Positions 11,480 to 23,150 of a stretch of 64,000 nucleotides of DNA are shown piece by piece. The notes under the pieces are model-generated. The model saw only the letters and a list, made by a program, of their open reading frames with translations. It was not told the origin of the DNA and searched no databases. Made by a program: the position numbers and the translations under genes. Source of the stretch: Dendrobium chrysotoxum (Eukaryota > Streptophyta > Magnoliopsida > Asparagales > Orchidaceae); NCBI GenBank assembly GCA_019925795.1, contig CM034304.1, forward strand, positions 14,438,720 to 14,502,719. Reading direction: 5' to 3'. Position 1 is the stretch's first letter. Every line of letters starts with the position of its first letter.

Positions 11480-12310
11480 CATTAAACTGTATTTTGTTGG
11501 ACTCATTTTGACCTCCAATTAACTAGAGTCCAAAATGACTAAAATATTCCTGTGGGATGTGAATAGTCACTTTGGACCAAATGAGCTCCAAATCAAATGC
11601 AATCACTTCCATCAAGTTTCAAATATCAAACCAAACATGTTGGATCCAAAACCAGACCTTGGGTCAACCCTGTTGACCAAGTCAACCTAGGTTAACCTAA
11701 AGGCCCATTAAGGACCCAAATAGGTCATTTGGAACCAAATGACCTCACTAAAACTTGGGACCACCACCAATAAACTTAGAATGTTATTTTGAACTTATTA
11801 GATCCAATCCCTTACCCTGGGTCAACATGGTTGACTAAGTCATCCTAGTTGACCCATTAGGCCCATTAAGGGTCCAAATGGGTCATTTTGACCAAATAAC
11901 TCCCAAAATACCTCAAATTACTATCAATAGGTCCAGAATATTATTTCAAACTTATTGAGCCAAGGTCAACCCCTTAGGTCAATCTGGTTGACCAAGTCAA
12001 CCTAAGTCGACCCAAGTACCCTTTAAGGCTTTAAATGAGTTATTTCAACCCATTCAACATATCAAACCCCTTTCAAGCTTCAAATTAACTCCAAACCATG
12101 TCCTAATCATGTCCTAATGCTTGGCCAATCAAATCCAAACAATGTTGACCAAGTCAACTATAAGACTTGGTTAAATCATTTCAAACCCTCTTTCCAAACT
12201 TTAAGCAAACAATATTATAGTCTTGAGATCTATTCAATCAAACCCTAAACTCTACCCCTTGTCCACATAGGCCTAGGTTGACAGTTTGACTAGTCAAATA
12301 GTCAACAAGG
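11480..12310 (+). repeat. About 150-160-bp repeats rich in paired W-box cores, in the LTR
   Basis: Roughly four degenerate units carry GTTGACC-AAG-TCAACC or variants at about 11670, 11828, 11981 and 12145, with further TTGAC/GTCAA pairs at 12273-12310. Each is followed by a GGCCCATTAAGG-type stretch and GGTCATTT. TTGAC[C/T] is the WRKY-binding W-box (established knowledge), here in inverted pairs upstream of the presumed transcription start. A regulatory role is inference. Confidence 0.55.
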
Positions 12311-12427
12311 AGTCTATATGGGGTAAAGAATGTTCAAACCCCTTTTAAAACACCTCTAACTCATTCTAAATTCAATCCTCAAGTGTTAAATCCCTCCAAG
12401 TATGCCTTCCATCATTCAAAGCCTTCT

Positions 12428-12459
12428 CCCATGCCACCTCAACTGCCATGTGGCATGGG
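12428..12459 (+). other. Perfect 10-bp stem hairpin in the LTR
   Basis: CCCATGCCAC (12428-12437) and GTGGCATGGG (12450-12459) are perfect complements around a 12-nt loop. It is GC-rich within an AT-rich LTR. Confidence 0.6.
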
Positions 12460-13387
12460 GACTGGTCTAAATGTCAAACTAAGGTTTTATGTGGGTCAAA
12501 CTTGGTCAAATGACCTCTTAAAACTTAATCCCTCAAACCCAAACCTTTCCAGCAGCTTCAGTGGGCTCTAGAACCTTCATAAGCCTCTCCTAACCATGGA
12601 TTAGAGCTTAATCCAACTATAACCCAAACGATTAAGACAAGGACAAAAGGCTTTCCACCTCATTGTCCTTCACGTCCTTTGATTCTCTGTCATCTCAACA
12701 ACTCTAGCCACATATCAAGCATGAAGAGAGTCTCCAAACAGATCATGATAGTCCATAATGGCCTGGAGTATTTGAATAGGGTAAAACCCTCATTTCATTC
12801 TACACCCTAGCCTCTTTCTCCATTCTAGCCTCCTCAAGTCTAGCTCTTGGCTCCTTTGGACTTTCCAGAGACTCCCCTACCTCCTCCAATCAAAATCCCA
12901 CCAGTCAAAGCTTGCCAGTGAGCGAATTCCGATGAACAAAGGCTTATTACATCCAAGGCTTCGTCTGCTCGATCCAGTCACGATTAGTTTGAGAGGTTTT
13001 CTACAAAATTAAGCATGGATAGACCACAAATTTAGAGAACCCATTACATTGAAGATCTATCGGTTAGTTTTCTCAAAACCTTAAACCCTAGCTAATACAC
13101 TTAGAGTTAAATATCTTTTAGAAAAGCATTTTTTAAGCTTTAAAAATTATTCCACATAATTTATGTTCAGTTCCTTAATACGTGTTTAAAATTTCAAGTC
13201 ATTTGATCCACTAGATCAAGAGAACGAGCTAGGTCTTCGGTTAAGCTGCATGAACTACGTGTTTTAAGAGCCATTGATCTCAGGATCAACATTCTGATCA
13301 AGCTGTTTTGCGGTTCCTTTTAACCTCGTAGATGATCTTGTGATTTCGTCTATGGTTTGGCTCGATCAGAGTTGCTCGTTTCAGACC

Positions 13388-13452
13388 GCGGATCATCTGA
13401 CGGCCCCTCATCCACGTCCAATGTGGATAAGTGATCCGCATCCCGCGGATCA
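13388..13452 (+). other. Three-way alternating inverted repeat in the LTR
   Basis: GCGGATCA occurs at 13388-13395 and 13445-13452 with its complement TGATCCGC between them at 13432-13439. The middle copy can pair with either flank, giving two exclusive hairpins. The left one also encloses ATCCAC/GTGGAT. Confidence 0.6.
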
Positions 13453-13554
13453 TTTCGGCAATCATTACCAGCGATGTAATAAATGCCCCTGCCGTCTGAT
13501 CCAATGATGGGAGGCTACCACGTGGCATCCCACAGCCACCGGCGCCGCCATCCC

Positions 13555-14369
13555 TATGAATTAATTTAAATTTATTTTTAATTATAGAAAAATTCAAAAA
13601 ATCATTAAAATTTACTTTTTTAAATAATAATTTTTAATATTTTATATCAAAATTTAAACAATTTAATTTTCTTTAATTTAAAATTAAAATTATTTTAAAA
13701 TGTTATGTATATTTTAATTTATTTAAAATATAAGATATTTCTTATTTAAAATTAATATATAATTAAAATAAATAAAATATTTTCAAATATTAATTTTATT
13801 TTAAATATTTTAAAATTAGAAAAAATATTTTTATTTATTTAAATTTAAATTGAATTTAAATTAAGATATACTTTATATTTTAAATTATTTCTAATTAATT
13901 AAATATTTAAATATTAATTAATATTTATTTATAATTTAAATTTAAATAAATTTTAAAATATTAAAATTTAAAGGAAATTATTTTAAGTAATTTAAAATTC
14001 CAAGAATAATTAAGATTTAATTAAATTTAAATTAAAAGTTATTTTGAATTTTAATTAATTTTGAATTATTTTAAATACTTTAATTAACCTTTAAATTTTA
14101 AAAATTCATAAGAAATTCAAATTAATTTAGAAAATTATAAATAATATCTCAAAATTTTCAAAATCTTAAATACTTTAATTTAAAACTTTATTTATTTTAA
14201 ATAACTTGAATTATTTAAAGATATTAATATTTAATTAATTTTTAAGTAAATATTACATTAAATATTCTAAAATTAAAATTTATTTTAAAATAAATTTGAA
14301 AATTAGAGGACCTCTCATGTCTTTAAAAATTATTTTAACAATATTTTTAATCATTTTATTTTTTAAACT

Positions 14370-14406
<37 letters not shown>

Positions 14407-14480
14407 TTTATATTAAAATTATATTTATTTAAATCTTTAATTCTTGAGAGGTCTCTTGAAATTTTAAAAGTAGATTGAGC
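13555..14480 (+). repeat. Very AT-rich block in the LTR, with (TA)n
   Basis: Almost only A and T, in TTTAAATT-type words, with a TA dinucleotide run at about 14371-14401. No genes are visible. The 51755 solo LTR has an AT block in a similar relative place. Confidence 0.75.
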
Positions 14481-15704
14481 GTGTTTGAATAGAAGTTATG
14501 TGGGAGCATTAGTGAATGGTTGTCTTAATCATTCACTAATCAAGTTATTAATTATAATTAATTAAATATTAATCATTACATTTATAGGTGCACACACACT
14601 TAGGGCTCTCTTAATTCTAGGATGTGATTATGATGAATGCATGTATGCTTACATGTATTTGTTCAAGGGTTAGAGACTTTGATTTGAAACCAAATTTAAC
14701 TTAGTGACATCATTAGGGACAATAATTAAGAATCTTGATTAGAGAACTTAGAAGAATCATAATAAATAGGATTCACATCCTATGGACTTGAGATTTGAAC
14801 CATTCAAACATGGTGACATTCTCAGCCTTTAGGAAAAATTTTCTCTGATTTTAGAATTAATTAAAATATTTAATTAATTAATTCATTAATTAAGCCTTTA
14901 AGACTTCTAAAAATTACAATAAATAAAATTTAAATCATAAAAATATAAATAATATCTCTAATTGACCAAAATTAAACCCTTAATCAATAAAAAATAAAAG
15001 CCCTTTAACTAGACTTCAAAAGCAAGCTTAATTTAATTTTAATTGAAATTTAATATTTAATTAATTAAATTAGTTAAAAATAATTAAAAATTTCAAAAAT
15101 TTCTCAAACACTTGATAATCACTCCTTAGATCATTCCTGATCTTTGGAGGTGATTTCAAGAAGTTTGGAGATCATTTGGACTCAAATCATTAAAACACCA
15201 TAAATTAAATAATTTTGAAAATTCAATAAATACATCAAAATTTCAAAAATTCATAACTAATTCAAATAAACTCCAAATTAAGCAAACTCAAAGGCATTCA
15301 ACTCATATTGAAGTCTAATATTTAAAAAAATATAAAATTTCCAGAAATCATTAAAGTTGAAAAAAGTCAACTTTTGGCCAAATTTTAAGTTAAAATCAAT
15401 TCAAAACTTCAAACATTCATAACAAAATATTGAAAAATTCTAATCCAGCATACTTACAGTCTAAATGATCGTATTAAGGTCTAATATTTTAATAAAATAT
15501 TAACATTCCAGAAATAAATTTTAATCAAAAAGTGAACTTTTGACCTGTAATTAAATGATTAAAATAATCAACAAAATTTCAAAAATTTAATAAATAATTT
15601 AAAATTCCAGAAATTTTAATTCAAATTTAAAACCAGCAATCAATCAACCTTAATTAAAGATTAATCAACTTTCAAATTTTAATCAAATCAAATCACTTAA
15701 ACAT

Positions 15705-15808
15705 ACCGGGTACCACTAAGCAACCCAGGCCTATGAGGCTATTAAATTAGCCCCAATGAAGGTGAAATAAACTTCACGGCCTCGGTGAGCAATAAAGGTG
15801 GTATCCAA
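15705..15808 (+). other. GC-richer structured island in the LTR
   Basis: GGGTACCAC near 15708 can pair with GTGGTATCC near 15800 (9 bp with one G-T). Between them lie smaller pairings, GCCT/AGGC and GTGAA/TTCAC. The words GGTACC and AGCAACCCA recur in the 51755 solo LTR near 56350-56372, so part of this island is kept between LTR families. Confidence 0.45.
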
Positions 15809-17831
15809 CAAACAATCAAAATTAATTATAAAATAAATTTAAATCCATTAAGATTTAAACTTTAATTAAAATCTCTCTTAAGCCCTTCAACCAATCAAAA
15901 CCTCAAGCAACTTTAACTAATTGCCCTACTTAGGACATATCCAAACCACACAGCCTATCTCACACACTTTAGATGGTTTGCTAGGACAACCAACTCTAGT
16001 CTTAGGCTAGGATGATGTTTACTTTTCTATTACTTACATGTGCCGAATGTTTCGAGCTTTTACTACATGTTGTTTGCTAGTAGTGGAATTGATTGATTGT
16101 TTATTTACTTATTGCTCTCTGTATTGTGATTGATTGTGTGTTAGATCTACCCCTAGGTTAGGTACTAATTCAATCTTATACAAGTAGTCATGCTCGTATA
16201 GGGTATTTAAAATTAAAGAGGACAAAATTATAAATGTTGAATTACATAGGTGCTCCAAAAGTTGTTTAAGACCCCCTTTAAATTAAAAGAGCATGGCCAA
16301 GCGTGGCTGTGATTGAGCATTTTAAATCGAGTCTATATTTTTTTAATTTTGATTAATGTAATTTAATTTGAATTGAGTTGTAATATTTAAACTAATTTGA
16401 GAATGGGATATTTAAACATCAAATTTGGAGTCTAAAGAGGAAGGGACAACCCTTAGGGGAGAATTCCTTTTCATTTAGAGATCCAAATTAGGATAACTTA
16501 CAAAGTATCCAAAGAAAAAAGATAACACCCCTATCCAGGGGGAGTTTCTTTTCATTTGGATGTCCAGACCAGATGATCCAAGGAGCTCATAGAAGGACGA
16601 AGAAGTGAAGAACGAAGAGAAGATCCATTCTCAAAATCACTTAAGTCTTAAGAGTAGAATCCGTGTTATAGTCAGTTCTACCAGGCCACTTTACTTTTCC
16701 TGTAAACCCTAGGTTGTATAATTAAAAGGCACTTGCCAATGGACTTTCAGTTTGAGTATTATATTTAATTGATTCAATTATTTAATTAATTATTTGATGT
16801 TGATTATAATATTAGGATTGCTTGCTTTTTATAGTTTTTTGGCGATCTTACATGTCATGTTTTGATTTAGCTTGGAACCTTATCGGAGGCTCAGGAGAGA
16901 ACCCTAAAATTCATCTATTTAATTAAAATTAAAATATTTAAGCTTAGATAGAAACTCTAATATTTTAAGAAGTAAGTTCGGGACTGTCAGGAGTTTTTTA
17001 TATGCATATTTGTTGCACCTTCGCTCCTTTTATTAGGCACCTCCCCGCCTACGGGTTCTGGCAGACCACCTAGCCTATGAGGGTGCAGTTCTATCAAGGA
17101 GATCTGTGCATCCTTAGGGAAAAACCTATTTTTAAGCTTTTTTTTAAACTGCTTTATATAATTTTAAGCATTTAATCGAGTCAACTAGCATGCATTGTAT
17201 TAGATACAAACTTAAAAAGTGTATAAAGTTTAATTGCATTTTACTTAAGCATTTCACCCAACATAAGTCAAAGGGCCAATTAGGAATCTGCTCTAGATGT
17301 TGGCCATATTCTCAAAAATTCAATCTTAAATAACGTCCCTAAGCACTCTTTCATGAAAGACTGGATTCATGATTTTGAAGTGTTTAGGTGATTTAGCTGG
17401 CTCCCTAATCTGGGTCGGGGTAAGTCCAGGATTGTATTGCATTAGCTAGGATTCAGGTCACTGATTTTCAGTGCCCAATTTTAGACTTGGGATTTGAGAC
17501 AGATTTTTAATCTTAAGACCTCAACCTCTAGAATTTGAATCTCAACTTTTTAATAAAATCAATCACTCAAACGTAAATCTCTTTCCATCAAATTTAAGCC
17601 TAACACTCAGGATAGGATGGGGTACTTCTAAATTATTTCAGAATCCCAGGTGCCTCTTACCCTTCTTTCTTTAACCTCCAAAAAGAACTGCTCAATATTG
17701 AACCAATCCCTTTTGAATTTCCAATCCTTACCTACCTTGATATCAAGCTTTGAATTTCAAAATAGAATTTGTATCACTATTTTAATCGAGAGCATTAGTA
17801 AGAATTTTCTGGTTTCCTATAATATAATTAA

Positions 17832-17853
17832 CTACAAGGACTTGCGCTTGTGG
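17832..17853 (+). other. LTR 3'-end hairpin with GCTTGCG-type loop
   Basis: CTACAAG and CTTGTGG (7 pairs, one T-G) flank loop GACTTGCG. The same hairpin with different but complementary stems occurs at 28939-28960, 56678-56699 and, on the minus strand, 60267-60288. Confidence 0.7.
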
Positions 17854-18315
17854 GAGATTTAAAAACCCAGATCAAAATTTTCAAAATCAAAATTTTAAAA
17901 TCCTCAATTAATTACCATTGGGAAATAAAAAAATGGTGATTGTTATTATCATATTCAAGTAATTAATAATGAGTCAAATCTTTTTCCTTCGGGATGATAT
18001 ATCATTTATTAATATAATTTTAAATATGAAATCAACGATAATTTATCTAAATTATCGTAGCAAGATATTTGACTGAACTTCATTTTGATTCTTTGGAATC
18101 ATATGTGGTTCCCTCCTGAATCTAGCTATGATATTTAGGATAAGATTTATAATTCTAAATTTGAACCCATTAGGAGATTTTATCCCTACCTTTAGTATAT
18201 CATCAGTAATGGATGTTTAATTTTAGAATTAAAATTTAAATGTCAATTTTAGATTGTTCCCAAAGAAAATTAAACTTTTTCAAAACTCTTAACATTTTTT
18301 CAATCAAATAAAAAA

Positions 18316-18334
18316 TGGCGACTCCACTGGGGAC
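18316..18334 (+). other. Primer binding site of Tat copy B
   Basis: TGGCGACTCCACTGGGGAC starts five bases after the LTR end. A PBS of this TGGCGACT type is seen in Tat/Ogre elements and has been attributed to tRNA-Arg; I have not matched it to a tRNA. It would prime minus-strand cDNA synthesis. Confidence 0.85.
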
Positions 18335-20105
18335 TATCTCTCTTTCCATCTTTAATAACGCTATGAATTTTTTTGCATCGATAGTTTTGACTACCCTTCC
18401 TTATGTTGGTCCCTCTCTCATTTCTTCCTTGGGTGAGTATGCCCAACTCAATTAAGATATGTGAAAAGAGAGGTGGGTGTAGGAAATCTCTTTCAAAGTC
18501 TTGACTTTAACATTTCGCCTCCAAGCTAATTGGTAGAGCAAAAGAGTCAAACCAAATTCTATTTGAACCCTTTTGTAAATGTTAGAAACTCACGTACTCA
18601 GATTAATCAATTGCATGCTAAGTTATATAACTTATAGAAGGTTCTTCAACTTCAAAATCAAAATTTTCAAAATCCTTATAAATGTCTAAACCTCTTTCAA
18701 ACTCCAAGTGACCTATACCCTATATCACTATATATTATATTGTAATCTTTATGATCTAATATGTGTGAGTAAATATAGAAGTCATCTTCAAATTCAATTT
18801 GAAAATTTGATCCTTCTAGTAAAGTTTACCTTCGATATTTTAATCCTGAATTACTCATCGAGATGAAAGAGTCGGGTCGACTTCTTAGCATCTCCTTATT
18901 TAAATTTTGTAAGCCTTTTGTTGAACACAAGTTCAACAACTTGAGTTTCAAAAATAAGGGGAGATGCTACCGAAATTTTGAATTTTTCAAACATCCATTT
19001 CAAAATTATCTAATTCTAATAGTCATTGCTGTATATTTTCCTATAATGATCATTGTAGTTTAATATATGCAATGCATCTTCAATTCCTCCGGTTGATTCA
19101 GCCTTTGACATTTCATCTCGAATCAGTCTTTGAAATGAAATAGTCATGTTATTTCTTTAAAAATCTTCCATAAAATTTATAAACCGTCGCGTTGAATGCA
19201 AATTCAATACCTCGAGTTTCAAAAATAAGGAGAGATGCTGTCGGATTTTCAAATTTTCAAAAACATCTTTTTAGAATTCTTCAACTTCAATCATCATTTG
19301 ACATATGTTTTTCTACGACATATTTTGTATATTAACATTTAATCATGCAAGTTCAATTCTTTTCAAAAATCATGTCAAATTTCAGTGTCTTTCAAATCTG
19401 AGCTCTGGCATTTTACCTCGAGTCCTTCGTTAAGGTAGAAGAGTCAAGTCCACTTCTTTAAATTTCTCCAAAAAAATTATAAACCTTTATGTTGAATACA
19501 AAATTCAACATTTTGAGTTTCAAAAATAAGGAAAAATGCCGCCAGAATTTTGAATTTTTGAATCTCTTTCTTTCAAATCAAATTCAACTTCCATTGTCAT
19601 ATGTATTACTACAATACCTTCTTGTGATATAACATATACAACTCCAATGCAATCATCCTTAAACTCAAACTAAATCAAATCTCTGATATCTTATCCCTAG
19701 ATCAATCAATGGGATGAGAGAGTCGAGTCAAAACTTCTTGATTTTCCTCAAAATTTGTTAACCATCATATTGAAATCAAATTCAACTCATTGAGTTTCAA
19801 TACTCGAGGGAAATCTGTCAATTCTCATAATTTCAAATCTCCATTCAAATCCATTCAAATCAAGTCCAGATCATCATTGCTATATGTCTTTCTATAATAT
19901 TCTCTTATAATAAAACATATACAATGAAAATTTAAATTTTCTTTAAGTCAGAATTGATTTTTATATTTTATCATCGTGTATAAAATTATAGTCCTTATAA
20001 CTTGATTTACATGATAAAATATATAGAATTTTTTGTCAAATTTCAAATTCAAAATTTGATTCAAATTTTCTCCTTTTCAAATCTAAGTTAATTCAAGCAA
20101 CTACA
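18335..20105 (+). repeat. Copy B leader with four tandem units of about 270-300 bp
   Basis: The untranslated leader lies between the PBS and the first ORF. Units share the order AGTC-rich box, a short hairpin, then TTGAGTTTCAAAAATAAGG and a purine-rich AATGC stretch. Hairpins are GTTGAAC/GTTCAAC (18920-18937), GTTGAAT/ATTCAAT (19191-19208), GTTGAAT/ATTCAAC (19491-19509) and TTGAA/TTCAA (19770-19785). The C-G pair at the loop becomes T-A. Short open frames here (such as 18863-19063) fall inside the repeats and are not genes. Confidence 0.7.
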
Positions 20106-22020
20106 ATGGCTGGAAAACTTCTATTCTCAATTGATCGTGACCTTCAAGTCGAAGAAATGATTCACAGCAGTACAATCCAGTTTGGAATGGGTTTTAAGAC
20201 TCTAAAATTATTAGTGAATGGTGGACCCATCATCAACCTCACTGCTGACAGCAATAAGAAATGTCCAATAGTTGAATTAGCGATGGGGGCAACTAGTAAC
20301 CTTCCCCCCATGCTTAAGCTGGCAGCCGGTGCTACCCTTACACCTTCTATACCCTCAGTCCAGAATGAAGAGAAGAAATTTAAAGTTAAATCTACTGTTG
20401 AGAAGGGATCTTCTAGTTTTGGACCACTGTTTGGCACTAAGAGTGCAAGAAAGAACTATTTGAGAAGGGTGGGGAAGAAGATCACCAAGTCTAGGAAGAT
20501 TGCTGAACAGAAGGCTGTGAGTTTAGTTGAGCCTGAGGCTGCTGAGGAGTTACCTATCCCTGCCTCTTCTCCACTCCTGAAAGGGAGTCATTTTCAACCC
20601 CTCACGGCTGCTGTAGGGGAGGAGAGAGTTGCAAGGATTGTTATCTCTCCACCTAGCCCAGTCGACTACTCGGTCAAAAGAACCCTGAAGGAGAAGCACA
20701 CTAGAACAAGGATGCTAAGAAATATCATTCACACATGTGCTGCTGAGACAGGTCAAATAAAAGAATAATACATGAGACACCTGAAGGGAGTGATCTCACA
20801 TAAGCTTGAGAAAGAAGTATAAAAGGAAGAAAAATTAGAAGCCAGAAACTTGACTCCTCAACTAGTGAAGAGAAATAAGAAGTTTGTTAAACAGACAGTG
20901 ACTTCCGTACTAGTGGATGAATATCACTGGGTGCCTCGCCTCCCATTTACAATGACAGAAGAAATAGTTTTAACTGGATCTGGTAGGAGTCACCCTCTCA
21001 ATGGTAGACCTCTAGTTCCCCCTTGAAGGTTTTCAAAGTTGGCCTCTGTGATAGCCAAGTCAAAGAAGATTGTTAAAGATCTCAAACCAGTTGATGTTAA
21101 GGGCAAGATGCCTATGCTTTCAGATGAACCATATGTACCAATGAAGTTGAGCAGATCTATTGGGATTCATATTAGAGATATTCCAGTCCTGTTTCCTGTT
21201 GAAGTCGCCTGACTCCCTGCTCAGGGATGTGAGGATTCTGTTCTTATTGATATTGGAGCTCCTGTTGTTCAAGCTCCTCCATCACTAGTTAAGATGAATA
21301 TCCCTCACCCTACTAAAGATGTCACCCTCGTGACTACCGACCCCGGGATAGTCGGAGGGGAGGGGATATTCCAGATGTCGATCAAGAAATGCCAGATCAG
21401 TTAGTAGCAAAACATACTGCTGATGATTTAAAAATTTAAGAAGTTCTTGCCAAGCTAGAAAATGAAGAGTTTGAGGAAATGATAAATTATAAAGGGTACC
21501 TACCCATCGATATTGAGTCAATTAAGGGTAGACCAGTCAATGAGGTGGTTCAGGAGATCAAAGATATACTTAAGAAGAAGAAATTTAAAGCCTTCGATCC
21601 AGAGGTTGATGATTTAATGATGGAGGATTTAGTTGGAAACATCTGTATGGTTGAAACTCGAGCATCAAATAAAGATGCTGAGCCCTTAAGACACCGATCT
21701 GGTAAAGAGGAAGTATCTATAGTTATAGATTCAAACTCAGATGGCTCAATCAAGTTGAATAAAAAGGATGAGTATATTAAGAATATGGGGAATAAAATTG
21801 AGTAGATGATGCTGAAAATGAAACAAATGCAGAGTCAAATGGTCAAAGCTCGGTAGTCTCAGTCTTAAAAGTTGCAACCTATAGCACATACCATAGGTGA
21901 GCACAACAAAAAAATAGAATCAAGTCCTAGAATTTTAGAAGTTACTTCCCCAATCTCTCTAACAGATAGAGATATACGCCAGATGATTAAAACCCAAGTA
22001 AGGGAGGCCTTAGCCTACTC
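20106..22020 (+). pseudogene. Copy B ORF1 (Ogre-type extra ORF), broken
   Basis: An ATG at 20106 opens 220 codons (MAGKLLFSIDRDLQVEEM) to a TAA at 20766 that copy A reads as CAA. The product has an Asn/Gly-rich N-terminal part and a basic Lys/Arg segment around residues 110-135, and no domain I can name. It continues in broken form to about 22020, including 21479-21805, which matches copy A 864-1082 and ends in an acidic, probably coiled segment. Position between leader and gag fits the additional ORF of Ogre/Tat elements. Confidence 0.65.
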
Positions 22021-22029
22021 AAAAAGGGA

Positions 22030-23150
22030 CTGCATCTATTCCAAAGGGTAGACCATACCTAGAAGAATATGATTTAGTACCTTATCCTAAAGGCTTTGTG
22101 CCACCTTTATTCAAAGTTTTTAGTGATTTAGAAAACCCAAGACAACATCTAGCCCACTTTTGAGTGAGCTGTTGCAATGCAGGAGGGTCAGATGCTCTAC
22201 TCTTTTGCCAGTTTTTGAGTAGTTTCCAGTTTGTGAGTAGTCTGCCTGATATTGCTTTTGAGTGGTACGCAGATTTATCGAATGGTTTAATGAAAACATT
22301 CACAAAGCTCGAGGGTCTATTCTTAAAGAGATTCTTAGGAGCTCAGCAGCTTGTAACTGTTGGTGATCTCGTCATTGAAAACCAAAAACTAGGCGAGTCT
22401 TTAGTTGAGAACATCTTGAGGTGGCAAAACCTCTCGATGAAGTGTGAACCTCAGTTACAAGAGCAACACATAGTGGAGATCCTTTTAAAGAATATCTACA
22501 GGCCAATTGCTTTTCTCCAGAAGGATTTCACTATCAAAACCTTTGAAAAACTTTTGAATGAGGCTAGTAATCCACAAGAAGAGACTTCTAAAATGCCATT
22601 CTTGAAGGATCCTACTAAAGAAAAGAAAGCTAGTAAACCATTGAATGCCTTTAAGAAGAGAACTATAATGATTTCAGCTATCGATAAAGGGAAGAAACCA
22701 GTAAATGTTCAGTCTTGTAATCCTCCAGTTCAGCAAACTCAAAAATCTCTACCTTTTCAGGTAACTTCTCAACCTACCAGAGATTCTCACCTAATTTCTT
22801 TTAAAGAGAGATTGGCTCGCCCATAGCCATTTAAAAGGGAGTCGGTGAGAAAGATTTTCAAGAGCCTACAAAAGAAACTAGATTTTCGATTGCCGAAGGC
22901 TAAGAAGTCAGAAGAGGCAAATAAGAAGGATGATCCAACTTTTTGCCCCTACTATCACATGTTAGGCCACACAATTAAAGACTGTATCGTCTTCAATGGT
23001 TGGCTTGAAAAGAACTTTTGTCAAGGTAACATAATAATTCCAAAGGAGTACCTCGTCGATCCAGATCAGGGGTCTGCTAAATCCATTTCAGGAAAGAACT
23101 ATAACCTTTCTCTGTCTATTGAAGATGGTTGGGATATAGCACTATCCTGA
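22030..23150 (+). pseudogene. Copy B gag and zinc knuckle, broken
   Basis: It starts near EEYDLVPYPKGFVPPLFKVF. After a TGA at about 22162 the frame 22164-22826 stays open (220 codons) with the capsid region (FEWYADLSNGLMKTFTKLE, LKRFLGAQQ). A small local duplication of GTTTNTGAGTAGT at about 22212-22240 is absent from copy A. A TAG at 22825 is followed by 22845-23150 with the knuckle FCPYYHMLGHTIKDC. It is less damaged than the copy A gag. Confidence 0.78.

Larger units (their letters stand above)
10713..18310 (+). mobile_element. 7.6-kb Tat LTR shared by copies A (3' LTR) and B (5' LTR)
   Basis: It starts TGTTGACCTCATTTTTA after the copy A tail and ends CAATCAAATA five bases before the PBS at 18316. 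Its last 1.26 kb (about 17050-18310) matches the copy B 3' LTR at 28164-29422, which ends CAATCAAACA, so the terminal dinucleotide here (TA) is a mutated CA. The start TGTTGACC is the same as that of the unrelated-position solo LTR at 51755, which supports the left boundary. The size is large even for Tat/Ogre LTRs. I cannot exclude a nested insertion inside it. Confidence 0.75.

Noticed and set aside
13298..13597. 99-codon minus-strand frame in the Tat LTR
   Set aside because: Within a non-coding LTR, no similarity recognised, and it overlaps the inverted repeats at 13388-13452.
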